A stretch of 64,000 nucleotides of DNA from Apostichopus japonicus (GCF_037975245.1 NC_092579.1:24535166-24599165); one strand, 5' to 3'; positions 13,241-26,025 are shown, counted from the stretch's first letter. The notes: generated from the sequence alone by a model not told the origin. Translations and numbers: made by a program.

Positions 13241-13849
13241 TGAAGATAACTTGGATTCACAATTGCCAACTTTTCAAAACATCAGTAGCTCAAATTTATA
13301 CGCTAAATTTAGTGGCACATTTACAATGCATTACAAATTCCCTTTGTATCCTTTCTCTCTACACATGTGTTAAATGCCATGTATTTCCTATTGGCCTATG
13401 GTAGGAAAGAAAAGTATGCTATACAGTATAGCTTTCTTGACACCAATGGCTTCTGTTTGAGATCTTGTGATAAGACACAAAGATCTAAAGTATGATATTC
13501 CAAAGCTAAAGGAGAGTTGTGGTCCATTCCAATTATTCTAAATCATTCTTTGGAAAATAATTCAATAGGTTTCCCACGAAACCAATGATTCTGAAGAACA
13601 ACACTTGTCACATTCTTGTTGACTAGAGTTATATGATTGATGTTTAATACAATGCTGTACAAAAGGCATTAGGACTTGGACAGTTTGACAGTGAGTGACC
13701 ATTTCTATTTATTACATTCATAACCAGAGTGAAAAATGCATATATGCGGTTTCAATGACTTCATTACAATAGACTTCTGCTCGTTCACCAGAAACAGCTC
13801 TTATAATATAAATGTCCTGACTTCTACATGAGATCTCAAGTATAACATT
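13241..13849. other. non-coding, no gene recognised
   Basis: No supported feature between the MITE and the following tandem repeat block. Confidence 0.45.
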
Positions 13850-14493
13850 TTTTTCAGAGTTTGACCGCTGGTAATCTACCTTTGACCTCCACCAAAACAA
13901 TTGAGTTCTTCTATTCAATAATATGCATCCGAATGCCAAGCATGAAAGATATCCATGCCTCCTAACTTGAGATGTCATGTTTACAAGGTTTTCAATATTT
14001 GACCCCTGGTGACCTCAGATGACCTTTGACCTCCACGAAAAACATAGGATTCTTCCTCTCAATGTGACATATCTACACACCAAGTATGAAAAGTTTCCAT
14101 GATTCCTAACTTGAGATATCATGTTTACAATGTTTTCAGTGTTAATCATCTGGTGACCTCGATGACCTCCACAAAACAATAGGCTTCTTCTCAATATGAC
14201 GCATCCACATGATAAGTATGAAATGTATTCATGCTTCCTATCTTGAGATATAGTGTTTATAAGTTTTCAGTGATTGATCTCTGGTGACCTTTGACCGTCA
14301 CCAAATGCAATAAAGTTCTTCTACTTACTATAATGCATCCACATGCCGATTATGAAGTTTTTTCATTTTTTGACTTCTGATGACCTTTCACCTCAACAGA
14401 AACAATAGGCTTCTTCCTCTCAATATGATGCATCTTGATATGAAGAATGAATAGTATCCATGGTTCCTACCTTGAGATATCATGTTTACAACT
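13850..14493. repeat. tandem TGACCTTTGACC-family repeat, block B
   Basis: About four and a half diverged units of roughly 135-145 bp. Each unit runs, in order: TTTTCAGTnTTTGACC, a GGTGACCTCAnATGACC core followed by TTTGACCTCCAC, AAACAATAGGnTTCTTC, CTCAATATGATGCATCCACA, AAGTATGAAA, TATCCATGnTTCCTA and CTTGAGATATCATGTTTACA. The TGACCTTTGACC core is a direct repeat of the nuclear-receptor half-site with one spacer base (DR1) when read on the minus strand. Related blocks lie at 2699-3118, 23930-24370 and 58240-58385. Confidence 0.8.
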
Positions 14494-17400
14494 GGGCATT
14501 ACACACACACCATCGCCATTGGTTACGATTTTCATTGAAACCAAAAATGAGCTTTTATCTGAATGTTATGGAGTCCTTGCAAGAACAAGCACTCCTTGTG
14601 ATTCTTCTTCTCATTACTTACCTAATGATTGATACTGTACATCAACAGATGCAATTAACACTAATCCCATCATCTTATATGTAAAATTTCATAATGTTGC
14701 ATTGGGCCCACGGTGATCTTCCTTTCATACTGGCTGTAGGATTTCCTACATTTGTCCCAACTCCCAACATTGCTGGAAAATCTCACATACTGTATAAACG
14801 TAACTTTTACACTAAATTATGAAGTATTTAGTCTCCTTTATTTACCATTTTCACTCAATATACATAAATTCCTTTGATAATAATGCCACTAACAAAGACT
14901 GGCATATGATGAACGTAATGTTCAGTCAACAGTGCTGAAGACTGTTTGCACATTATAGGATAAAGATCCAAAAGATTAACCTAATTCTTTACACAGCACA
15001 TATGATATGTTCCCAAAGCCTTAGAATTAACATATTAAACTGCAAAAAAAAAAAAAAAAAACTTCATTTGCTTTGTCTTAAACATTTTGCTAATTTAAAT
15101 TAAAGCTAAGAAATTCCACAACTGCAGGCCAGACAGCCAAGTAGAAAATATTGCATAGTTCACACTGAGGTGAACCTACCAAAGATCATCTCCTATTACA
15201 GAAACCATTTATCAAAAACCCAATAACAATAACATACTCTCTAACCAGAGCTTGTAAGTCACACCTCGCTAACGTCCATTGCGTCTTTGGTAATGAACTG
15301 CAACCAACAGTCTACCTTAGGGGGAAAGATTCATCTCTCAAAAGGGCAATTCCAGGAAGTACACCTATTTTGTGACGTCAGCTTTGATACAAATTGTTTC
15401 AAAGTAATCACATTAACGATGAGATCATACAGAGTGCAACAGTTTGATATATGAACAACGTCTATAGGAAGAGACTGTCTACTTATAGAGTGGCAATAAC
15501 ACAGGAAGTCTTAAGACCACTCACTGAGCAGGGCTTAGAGTATTGTACATCAAAGTACTGCAGTCATCCTATACTCTAATTAAATTCTGTACGTGGGGAA
15601 AGATGTGGCAGGTGAAGTACTTAACTGAATACATATTAAACAGTTACATAACAAGGTAACATCACTGTCCCAAAAGCTTACTAACTATGCTTTGCTCTGT
15701 CTATGTCAGACACAGCTTTGCACATATTTGGATGAACATCGTTCTTTTTAAAAAAACACAGCTTCTTCTCCAAAATACTCAACTTTCTCCCAATGGACAG
15801 ATGATTGATTTTGTTTGGAAACAAATAAATCATAAAAATCAACCACAAGTTGTGATGCTTCAGTACAGCACTAACAACATTTCCATGAAAGAGAGTTTCA
15901 TATTAAAAATAGTCAATCTGAATGCGTTTCCAAATTTCAGGTGATTTAATTGGCTAATAGTCCATTACCCATTGTCTGCAAACATTCTGTATCTGTAGTG
16001 CTCAATGAACACAAAGCATATTGTTCAACTGCAACTACTGTACTTGTCCGGTTACTTCCCCTGTGTGAATGTAGCATAGTTTGTGCTATAGGCTATCATA
16101 TGTGTACACTCAAATATCATAACCTTAGGCCTTGTTGACACACATTTTGACAAAAAGCGATCATAGTAGTTCTACTTGAATTGTTGCTGAAAATATTGGT
16201 AATATCTGAACCATTGTTTTGTTATGAATTGAGACAATTTATTAATTTTATGAGAAGCTAACATCTCTGATACTGAACAGGATGTTTCATCTATGTTTGT
16301 TCTCTAGGAAAGTAGGCATTGAGAGTTGCTAAAGTAAAATATGTGCATTCATACCACAGTAATTTCTTTGTTGCAAACTTAAAGTAAAGTTTTGTGGTCC
16401 TTTTGACCACATGCTTCAGGTTAAGCTTTGTGCATCGTTCAGGTTTAACCTACTTCATACATGGTCAAATGTAGCAATTGAAGCTTGAGTTTTTTTTAAA
16501 ATATACATTGCATGAAAAGTTATTTACATACTAACTGTAATTGGAAAAGGGGTCAGAACTGGCCGGGGTTTGGTTAACTTGCCATTGGTGATGAGGAAAA
16601 GGGAAAATATGTTCAAGTCTGTTTTGGGTAACTGTTTGTTAATGGTAACTTTCTATAGGGGTTTATAACAGTTGTGAGCAAGAACTTGGCCTTTTAGGGA
16701 ATGTTCTTTGGTCATCAAGATGTACATGTAATATTTTCTACAAAATATATTGGGCTCAATAAAATCAATTAAAAGTGCAATAGCTTTATTCTTACATATT
16801 GTCTCTAGGCATTGCTTCACTTTACATTGAATTCCTACATTCACGGCAAATGCATAGCCTATTACATTTTCATTGACATTATACAAGGGAGTTGAATACC
16901 ATACAGTAGTGTGCATTGCATGATGTCTAGGCTGGCATTTGGCAACTACTTGTCTAAGACAAAATTGCCTGCTTTGGAATTTGACAGTTATTTTGTTGTT
17001 GTACAGTATGTTAGTTACATGTTTCATAATTTGATTTTTTTTATTGAGAACATTATACACATGTCACCATACACTTTTGTTGCACACAAGCCAATGTGTT
17101 GTCAGGGGTCATTTAACATTTAAAGTAAGTGCATGTTTCCATGGAAGACTGCAGGGACACAAGTTTTTCTGAGCGTATGCAAACATTTTGAAGACGTTGC
17201 ATCCCGCAGATGCAATACTTAAAATCATAATAACAATACTGAAGAAAGAGGAATAATACTCTAATCTATTTGATAACTTTATTTCCCAACTGACTGGGAT
17301 TTACCAATGCATAGTCCACTGTCATATGTCCTTTTTGCTTGAAATCAATGGTAAATGATGAAAAGACACTTAAATTACTGGAATTTCAAAAATATTCTTT

Positions 17401-18059
17401 GAAAAGATCATAACCGTAGCAAGTTCAGTGGCTGTTCTCAAAGGTATTTCCTTCACAGCAGATTAGTCCCTGAGGATAGGTCACAATCAAGCGTAAAACC
17501 CAACTGACGTCAGAGACCACTCAAAGACCACTCCAAGGAGTAACCATGCAATGACCATAAATTCCATTTACTAACTTCAAGACCGTTTAGCCTGGCATGT
17601 CAGCAAGAACAGAGTAGCTTACTTAAAGAACAGTATCACAGGGTTAAGCGCCTTTCAGTGCATATTCTGATGACGAACTAGCACTTTTTCCAGAACAATG
17701 AAACAGAATTAAACACAAATTCTGTACTATAAGTCGTGTACCTTAGATGTAATATAGTTTATGTTGTGTTATATATTTTGCACCTTGTGATATATAGTTA
17801 ATTTCACAATTTGTTAAATCATGTCACAGATATTTCCTCAACAATAAAATGGGAAAAACTGAGTTTAAAAAAGCATTCGGAAAATTGCATTAGTTTGGAA
17901 AGTTACTATGAAGTAAACCAGAGTAGGCCTACTTGCTAAGCAGTCAAACTTGCAATTTATACTATCTTTTTGTACCACTATTTTAGTTGATAATTCCACT
18001 AACTATTTGAGAGGTTCATGTTTTGCTCATACATCTCTCTCTTCAATGAATATGGCTCG
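14494..18059. other. non-coding, no gene recognised
   Basis: Contains an A-tract of about 18 at 15044-15061. The longest frame is minus 16653-17060 (135 codons). It has no recognisable domain, is rich in simple AT-driven codons and has no matching splice signals, so no gene is called. Confidence 0.45.
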
Positions 18060-19775
18060 TTATCAGGAACTTCTGATCATGATTGTGTTCACATAGGTTA
18101 TTGGTCTGAGAAACACTTTCATCATAAGACAATGAGCGTGTTAAACCATGTGAACACACTCATGATCAGGAACTTCTGATCATGAGTGTGTTCACATGGG
18201 TTATTGGTTTGAGATCTGATAACACTTTCGTCATCAGATAATGAGCGTGTTAAACCATGTGAACTAGGGTTGTGCGGGATCCCGGTAGTCAAGTGAATCC
18301 CGGTATCCCGATCCCGGTATTGACTAATCCCGATCACAAAGCAATGTGTAACTACTACCGGTATTGAGAAACAACCGGTTATTACATTCGTTTCGGTATC
18401 ATTCCCGGGAACCCCGGACATAATAAAAATATCTACGTGTTACTATTTGAAATAAAGAAAACAAACACGATTTTTTCTGGTTTCTGTGTTCTTAGTTTGA
18501 ATAATATCTGATCAATTTATGTGCTGGGCTAGACCTATATATTAACGAATCAACTTTTCACGTAGTAATTTGGACCTAGGCTACACCAAATATTGAACGT
18601 TACTTGCGCTCAGCACGTTACGGGACCTCAAATTCTTCTGAAATTTTCGTTACTTATTCTTCCTTCAAACGATGATTGTCAAGGTTCCCATACATGTACA
18701 AAATCTTACCCTTATTCATTTCACCTCATTTTGTTATAATAATTATAACGATTTAATAAATTTTGAGCCAAAACCGCAGGGAGTATATCCAGTTTAAATC
18801 CAACTTCGCCCGGGACTGTATATTATTATAGCCTAGGGTATGGTACTTGTACACACACACAGTGTAATGCAGTACTTAAGATTTGATGCTGTAATGAAAT
18901 GGATTCGTTTATTAATGCGGGGGGGGGGGGTTCCACGATGTCATTTATATTTATCTTTCGCTACTGTTTTAATTTTTAAGACCTTTTGTACGAAAGATTG
19001 ATATTGTACATATTGAAAGTATATTTCCTGGAGTAAACAACAGCCGATTACAGGTAACGATATAAATAAATCTGTACTATTCTTATGTATGTAGTTTATA
19101 ATCCCGTATTTACGTAGCCCCTAAGTTACATTCTTATTGTCTGAAGTTCCAAACACGTGGTGACTTGTTGATAGTTAAAAACTTTTCATTGTGAACTTTT
19201 GAACTTGAAGGGGTTGCCCTATTCCAATATCATGGAATAGTGGGGAACTACCAATTTATGTTTGTGTACGGATTACAAGTTTAATCCACGTGCGAACGTG
19301 TTAATCTAGTATCATACGTCGAGTATGAATGAAGGATGGTGCGGGTTGCTTTTTTCCAAGGTTTGTGCTTTTCTTTTTGGAAGTGTATGTTAAAAAACAA
19401 AGGCCCTAATATAGTGTGTTATATATTTTTTTTATAAACGTGCGTGTAAGAGTATGTACATAGCCTAGGCTATGCATATTGAATGTATGACATTGACAGT
19501 CTCGTAACTAAGTGCTTTGAACCGTAGATGAAAGTTGAGGAAAAAACCGGTTGTAGTTACGATACCGGGATTCATGTTACAACACTACCGGTTGTGTGAA
19601 ATCCGACTACCGCACAACGCTAATGTGAACACACTCATGATCAAGAACTTCTGATCATGAGTGTGTTCACATTGGTTATTGGTCTGAGATCTGATAACAA
19701 GTACGTCATCAGACAATGAGCGTGTTAAACCATGTGAACACACTCATGATCACAAGTTCCTGATCATACTGTTCT
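18060..19775. repeat. palindromic tandem repeat, about 105-bp units, split by a hAT insertion
   Basis: Three units outside the insertion (18060-18264 and 19623-19775). Each contains TTATTGGTCTGAGATCTGAT, a CGTCATCAGA/AATGAGCGTGTT segment and a near-perfect hairpin. The clearest hairpin is 18146-18199, with 24-nt arms and the 6-nt loop GAACTT; its arms contain ACACTCATGATCAG and CTGATCATGAGTGT. The hAT element at 18265-19622 interrupts the left arm of the next hairpin. Confidence 0.8.
18265..19622. mobile_element. non-autonomous hAT-like DNA transposon (1358 bp)
   Basis: Terminal inverted repeats TAGGGTTGTGCGG (left) and CCGCACAACGCTA (right) match at 12 of 13 positions. An exact 8-bp target duplication ATGTGAAC lies at 18257-18264 and 19623-19630, which is the hAT signature. 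Subterminal CCCGGTA/TACCGGG motifs are repeated at both ends. No transposase frame is present; the longest open stretch is under 100 codons and reflects the repeated GATCCCGG text. Movement would depend on an autonomous relative elsewhere. Confidence 0.9.
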
Positions 19776-21576
19776 GTAGGACATATTTACAAAGTGACAA
19801 CTCCCAGACAAGACAAGTACTAGGATATCTCTAAATACCTCTGTCATGTAAGCTAAAGATAATAGTTAGGTTTGTGTCTGCTTTTCTAAAGAGTTTTCCC
19901 TTTGTATTTTGCAACCAGTTATATGGGGTTGCTAAAATTCCATTAAATTAGGTGATTGGGGGTATATGCTCTGAAAGACATATGACAAGTTCATACTGAC
20001 ATGCATAGTCCATGCATTTCAAAATAAACAGAATGAAAAGCTATCTCAAACATTGACAAGAAGAAGGAACATTCTTCACTTGCCATTTTGATCATGATTG
20101 TCGTTTTATCATAAAATGTGGCATTCATATTCACAATTGAGCAGCTATCAGTCTGAGAGCAAATAACCTTCAAACCAACTATTGGGGATGTATATTGAGA
20201 ATTTGCGACAAACCAAAACCTCAAATTTCTGAATGGATATAGACAGAAAAATAATTAGATAGAAAATAATCAAGCTCAGACAAACTGTCAACTTGCACTC
20301 TGGTTGACTCCTAAAAATATATCCATAGTTATTAAATTTAAATTAAATGAATAATCCTGCCTCTAGCCAGCATTGCAGAGGTTATAAGGTGATAAGTAAT
20401 TATCACAGCTGAGAGAGAATGGTCAACCAGAGAATGGTCAACCAGAAAATGGTCAACCAGAGGTCAATTGGAAGTCATTGTCACTGAAGGATAACTAATT
20501 GCAGTTTCCTAATGACAATTTCATTGTATGGCCAAAAACACAAGTAGATATTCAATATGCATAATGCAGCTGTTACCATTCTCTGTTTCCAAACCTACTG
20601 AGTATTAAGTATTAGTCACAAGCACTCAAAATTCAAAACAAGATTGTTAATGATCACACCAAAAACACCTTTCTTTAATTGTTCACCAAATAAAGCATCA
20701 TGAAATTTGATTTGATCATCAACATTTCATCACTCAGAAACTTTTCATAGTAGGTAGTAAGCAAATTAAAAAGCAAATTTGAAAAGACCAAAATTGTTTA
20801 CTTACACTTTGCTATTTGAAATGAAACTTGCCTAGACAAGCTAATGACTTATATTGTTATGGAATAATAACATCATACAATATTGAAACATCAATAACAA
20901 ACCAGGCTTAAGCAGACAGTTTCAATGCCTAACAGAACCTTGAAAGCTTTTGCGGATGCTATATATGGAATGATTTTTGTTTGAATGTATATTTTCCATG
21001 TCAAGGAGCTGCTTGAAACTGGTCCCCAGTTACAATTTTAACCAAATACTGCAACATTATCTAAATTACCATAGCAACTGAAAAACTTGACAGGAGTCAG
21101 GAGGTAAAATAATTACATTTTGATGTGAATTTGATATTTGAATAGTATCTACATGTGGCTTTAATTTCCCATAACTTGAAGCTACTATAGGATCCTGCAA
21201 TCTAGGTTGTAACGCACATATCCCAACGTTGTGATGTTGCGAATGTTCACTATGTAATCGCGCTGCAAGCAACCATTAAGGTTCTTGTTACAAGAGGCCT
21301 TGAGGAGCTATTATTTCTACAATAATACAAGCTGCAAAACAAAAGAGCATGTTCCTAACTTGTGATAAGTTTACATCCACACTCACAGATGTTTGACGTC
21401 AGTAACTAGTACTATCTACCCTTGAGGGAATCAGCTGGTGGTTCTTATTCATTAGTCCATTATACAAAACTACTAAAGATGCTAATCAGATGCCATTAAG
21501 TCCAATATATACAGAAGCATGTACATTAATCTCTGTATTCCAATATTTCAATTTGTGAAAATTGACACTAGACACA

Positions 21577-21620
<44 letters not shown>

Positions 21621-22170
21621 TATATTTAAAGAACAAAAAGTGACCACCGAAATGGGATTATTCAAATGAATTCAGGTGTAACAATTAATTAAGGCACCAT
21701 AGGGTTGTCCTCCACTGTTAACTATAAATTCTGTTGTTGGGTAGGCGTTTTAAGAACGCCCTTATTTTTGGGGGATATGGACATTTAAAATCATTCAAAG
21801 TGGCTATATGGACATAGTCTAGCACACAGACCACGAAGTCACTGTCTTAGAGGCAACATAAACAACATATTGCAAGTTAACTGTTTAGAAATATTGACAT
21901 ATTGTTATATTCTCAATGCTCTGTTGTTTATACAGATCTGTATGGAAGTTGAAAGAACTGTGTCTGGGTTAACAAAGGATACACCAGCTATATACTGTTG
22001 TGGGTATAGTCTGAAATTTTGTACCACAAAGGGGTATAGGCTCTTTAACTTGTCTAGACCATTAATTTATTTCAGCTTCAGAGACTATCAATAAAATAAA
22101 TTTTAATCAAAATAGCAGAATTGTCCCCAGACTGCATATCTGGGATGTACAAACTCATGCTTGTACTTAC
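19776..22170. other. non-coding with short simple repeats
   Basis: Contains a short tandem of AATGGTCAACCAGAG-like units (three copies, about 20418-20465) and the AT dinucleotide tract listed separately. No supported gene. Confidence 0.5.
21579..21616. repeat. (AT)19 microsatellite
   Basis: Uninterrupted alternating AT run of 38 bases. Confidence 0.97.
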
Positions 22171-22327
22171 TTTGGCATCTTTTTTAAGATTACTGAAACA
22201 TTTAAGCATAATTTGTAATACGTCCCCAATACTTTCAGGTAACTCCAGAGGGTCGAAAGCTACTATTGAGAGTTTGTATCCTGCAGCAGATGACAGTAAT
22301 GCTATCAGTGATTGTTTCAAGTTGTCC
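22171..22327 (-). CDS. candidate internal exon, unassigned protein
   Basis: Read on the minus strand, an acceptor (GAACTTATAG) precedes 157 nt: one base completing a split codon, then 52 open codons. These end exactly at a strong donor (CCAAA followed by GTAAGT). The peptide has balanced helical composition (begins DNLKQSLIALL, contains VAFDPLELPESIG, ends NLKKDAK), which suggests an alpha-helical or HEAT-like segment; no family was recognised. Its 1-nt start phase fits the 2-nt end phase of the candidate exon at 34106-34413, so both could belong to one minus-strand gene. In that case the intron is about 11.8 kb and contains the LTR retrotransposon. A chance frame with splice-like ends remains possible. 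Confidence 0.45.
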
Positions 22328-23929
22328 CTATAAGTTCAAGTTGTACTACAATATTTGAACTGTGATTTCTTTTGTTACTCATGGTTACTATTGAACAGTA
22401 TAAATTTGTTTAACTATCCACAATTTTCTTTAGGCTATCTCATCCAATTTATTGGCATAATTTGCAGTTACAAAGTAATTTGACAATTGACTGTCATATG
22501 AAGTAAAGATTAAAGAACAATTGTTTTGGTATCTTAACAGTAAAACACTACTGCGACACTAACCTTTAATATTAATATACAACAATATGTCAGTTTGGTA
22601 TAAACCTTCAAAGCACATGTGTTTCATTGTTGGATATAAGTGGAAAACAAAACATGAACAAAGTCAAATGTTTGCTAGGACATTGAGAGATTTCTGAAAT
22701 GCTGCAATTAATCAGTGAGTTGGTCCAAACCTTCCTAAGTTTGAAGCAACTAATACAAGATACATATAACCACACCCAATGTGGTCTACTGAAGATATCA
22801 CATGATCAGGTGGCAAGTCTTGAGCTATAGCAACAGGTCTATCCAGTTGCAACAAATTCATTGTAAGCATTCCTTTTGACTAAGATCACCTACTTACTCA
22901 TCCTTGCATTTTACATACAGTGTGACTAAAAATAACATCAATATCAACCAAATTGTTGTAACATGGAAAGCCACCTGGGGTGGGATACAAAACATTATAT
23001 ATGGTAGGATTTATGTCAACTATAAGCAAAGATGTGTGTCAAGTATTGTTATGCACCCAATTAACATCATTACTGTAGACAAAGAACTCAACATTCCATA
23101 AGCTGGTGAGTCTCAGAAGAGTAGTACATCTATTGCAACTTTGTGGTGACCTAACCTAGCACAAGAATTATGTCCCACTGCTGGTGATGGCATTCCGAGA
23201 ATTCAAAGAGATATAAAGCTTTATAAAAAGAGAAACAGTTGCAATGACTCACATCAGTTAGCAATGGTACATTGAAAGTATTGTTGTTATCTTGTACAGA
23301 ATCAACTCTACAAACATATACTTAGATGAATGACCATGACAGAAATATAGAAAATCAAACAAGGGGATGGGGTGGGGGAAGGGGTGTGTGGTGGGGATAG
23401 GGTGTTGGGCAGCTACAAGATTATTGGTTTAGCATCTTTTGTTACATTGAGTCTTTTCCACTTCCAGGAGATTCTATGGAGAAGATCAACCTTGAATGAT
23501 CCCATTGTTGTTGATTCTGGGTAATTTAACTAATGGCATCATACAAAGTATTGAAGATAACAAGTGTGACACGTGCAGGGATAAAGTGATTTATAATCAC
23601 CAAAGAGAACAGGGGAGGTGTTCCATGAGTAAAATCAAATTCAAAACTGCCAAACACCAAAAATTGTAATGGTTTGAGATTGGGGATGTATAATTGAAGT
23701 AGAAACTGCAAAGCCAGCTTTAAGTTATCATAATGCAGGGATGAAATAGAAGCTACAACACAGATGACAGATTTACAATGTCAGGAACTTACCCCATTGA
23801 TTATTTGGGGTCTGACTGCATGAGTGAATGGGCTTGGTGATTCCTTGCAACAATTTAACATTATGATGTACATAAGGTTTTCAATCTTAACACTGATGTT
23901 AAGTTAACTTTAGCTTTTCTTTTGGCATA
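22328..23929. other. non-coding, probably intronic
   Basis: No supported gene. A G-rich stretch (GGGGATGGGGTGGGGGAAGG and following) lies at about 23361-23405. If the minus-strand gene model is right, this is intron. Confidence 0.4.
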
Positions 23930-24370
23930 AATTATGTTTATATGGTTTTCAGACAGCTCTTAAATAACCTTTGACCTACACACATATCCATAAGGTTTGT
24001 GTAAATAGTATGGTGCAGTCCTGTCATCAAAGTATTTCTTCTGTAGTTACAGTATTAACAAAGCTTTTAGACTGACCTCTGGTGATCTAAACTTACCATT
24101 GACCTCAACAGAAAGCTATTACACTCACTGCATGTCACATACAAAGTTCATTGATACTTGACTATTGGAGTTGCATGTACAAGGATTGCAGAAATAGACC
24201 TGTAAAGACCCTTAATCACTTCAAAAACAATAATTTACTTGTACTCTAAAGGTGGATCCATATGCCAAGTATGAAATTCAATTAAGTTTTGCATTTGAAG
24301 TTATTGCATTCACACAATTATCACACTTTGACCTCTGGTGACCTCAAATGATCTTTGACCTCTACAAAAA
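23930..24370. repeat. degenerate TGACCTTTGACC-family repeat, block C
   Basis: Diverged units containing TAACCTTTGACCTACACAC, GACTGACCTCTGGTGATC and, near 24330-24362, CTCTGGTGACCTCAAATGAT plus CTTTGACCTCTAC. Same family as 13850-14493. Confidence 0.6.
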
Positions 24371-24792
24371 GCTAGAACTGAGATGGCATAGTGAACATCC
24401 AAACAAAATATATATATAGATAATACAATAGAAGATCTAGGGAAGACAATCTGTGAAGACACAAGTCAATGCTACTACACTAAGCTTGCCTAAATAAGTG
24501 GCTACTGTGCTCTCACACAACTAGTTGCTGGCAACAAACTAGTAGGGCAAGGATCCCAGGTATCCCAGGTAATGGAAAACCAGACACATGCAATATTTAG
24601 TAGGATACTTATGTAACACAGGTGCTGCTGCCTTGATTCAGACTTCAAAAACAATGTAAGAACCAACATTTGATTCTAGAAGATGAGAAATATACCAGAA
24701 ATGCAATGACAGCATATATCTTCAATTGGCAGATGTGACAGGAGTATAAAGTTGTAATAGACCAGGAAGTGGGTCAGTGTAGGATACAATGC

Positions 24793-24797
24793 AAAGG
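24793..24797. other. target-site duplication AAAGG (left; right copy 31140-31144)
   Basis: AAAGG directly abuts the first TG of the 5' LTR and recurs directly after the final CA of the 3' LTR. Joining the flanks across one copy restores an uninterrupted pre-insertion sequence. Confidence 0.93.
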
Positions 24798-25246
24798 TGT
24801 AAGGATGTATCACTTAAAGGCATCCATAGTTTTCTCCTTGGTGGGCAGAGGATAAACAACTGCCCATAGTAACAACCAAGTGACCTTTGACATGGGTCTA
24901 TTACATCATCCTTGTTTAGACCATGGTGTGTCACATGGTCACAAAGGGCACCATTGTTTTACTTTGGTTTATTTTTGGAATCAACAAGTCCAGACCTGTT
25001 GGGGAGGAGAGATTGGGGGGAAAAAGAGAAGGTGAGAGGGAGAGTGTAATTAACTTTGGCAGAGGGTGGATTGCAGCTAGGGAGGAGAGAAGCAGTATTT
25101 TCTTATACTCTTGTCAGATTATTATGTAGAGATTTTCAATAAATTAGATATGTAGCTTTTACTCTATTATTGGTGTTCATCTTCATTTCTTTTGTGTGCG
25201 AATTGAACATTCTCAACCCAATGTTCCAGGTGGGAGCATTATGACA
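24798..25246 (+). repeat. 5' LTR (449 bp)
   Basis: Starts TGTAAGGATGTATCAC and ends GGGAGCATTATGACA. It contains a polyadenylation-type AATAAA at 25138-25143 and a purine-rich segment around 25005-25035. TGACCTTTGACA at 24881-24892 is a DR1-like pair of nuclear-receptor half-sites on the opposite strand. As the 5' LTR it should carry the promoter; no canonical TATA box is obvious. A 68-codon open stretch inside is incidental. Confidence 0.95.
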
Positions 25247-25265
25247 TGGTGGCAGCTAACTGGGA
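25247..25265 (+). promoter_or_regulatory. primer-binding site, probably tRNA-Leu type
   Basis: TGGTGGCAGC directly follows the 5' LTR with no spacer and begins with the TGG complementary to a tRNA CCA end. The first ten bases are complementary to a tRNA 3' end ...GCTGCCACCA, as recalled for animal tRNA-Leu(AAG); the following bases match less well. The primer identity is therefore inference. Confidence 0.65.
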
Positions 25266-25442
25266 TTTACAGCCAGGAACCTTATTGTTAAGTGTAACTG
25301 GTAAAGCCGAACGGCACCTTCAGCGTCGAATTCTGGTGCAAGTTAATATAATGGAACAGTGGAGATCGGTAACACACTGCACACATGGATAGATCACCAA
25401 ATCTTCGATCATTACACGGTCATCATTTTTTTTTAAATGACT

Positions 25443-25576
25443 GGTGTTAACTTTTGTTGTACAGTCTGTGAGACTTTCGTTTTGTGAACTATGAACGTGA
25501 TCACAACGGTGTTAACTTTTGTGGCACAGTCTGTGAGACTTTCGTTTTGTGAACTATGAACTTGATCACAACGGTG
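25443..25576 (+). repeat. 65-bp tandem duplication in the retrotransposon leader
   Basis: Two copies (25443-25507 and 25508-25572) begin GGTGTTAACTTTTGT and end GATCACAAC, followed by GGTG of a third. They differ at only a few bases (for example GTTGTA versus GTGGCA and AACGTG versus AACTTG). The block lies in the 779-nt leader between the primer-binding site and the gag-pol start, where a packaging or translation-control element would be expected. Confidence 0.9.
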
Positions 25577-26025
25577 AAGGGGAGTTCATATTATGTCATG
25601 CTTATGACGTACTCGTACATCTGAACATGTTCGTTCAAGAAAATATTATTTGTCTAGCGTTATGTTGTACGTGGATTATTGGTAGTCCTTGGAAGTTTGG
25701 TCCTGATTGCGTGCTTCGTACAGGTGTATGGCAAGCGTGATGTCGAGGACAATTGTGCAGGGTTTATAAGCATTGGCTTTCTTGATACCGGAGTGAGGCT
25801 CCTTTCTGGTGTGGCTGGTGGTCGATGGCAACCTAGCTGAGGGTTAATCTGTGGAACTGGAAGTGTCTGGCAGACTCGGTGTACTGGAAGACTGAGACTG
25901 AGAGGCTCATCATATAAGCGGAAGAGTGAGTATCCTTCCCTTTAAGTGTATGAGGCAGACATCAGGCAGTAGACTTAAGAGTATATATTAAGTCATTACA
26001 CTGTATTTCATTTTCATATTTTAAG

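Noticed and set aside
16653-17060. 135-codon minus-strand frame.
   Set aside because: No recognisable motif, no paired splice signals, and composition explained by AT-rich sequence.
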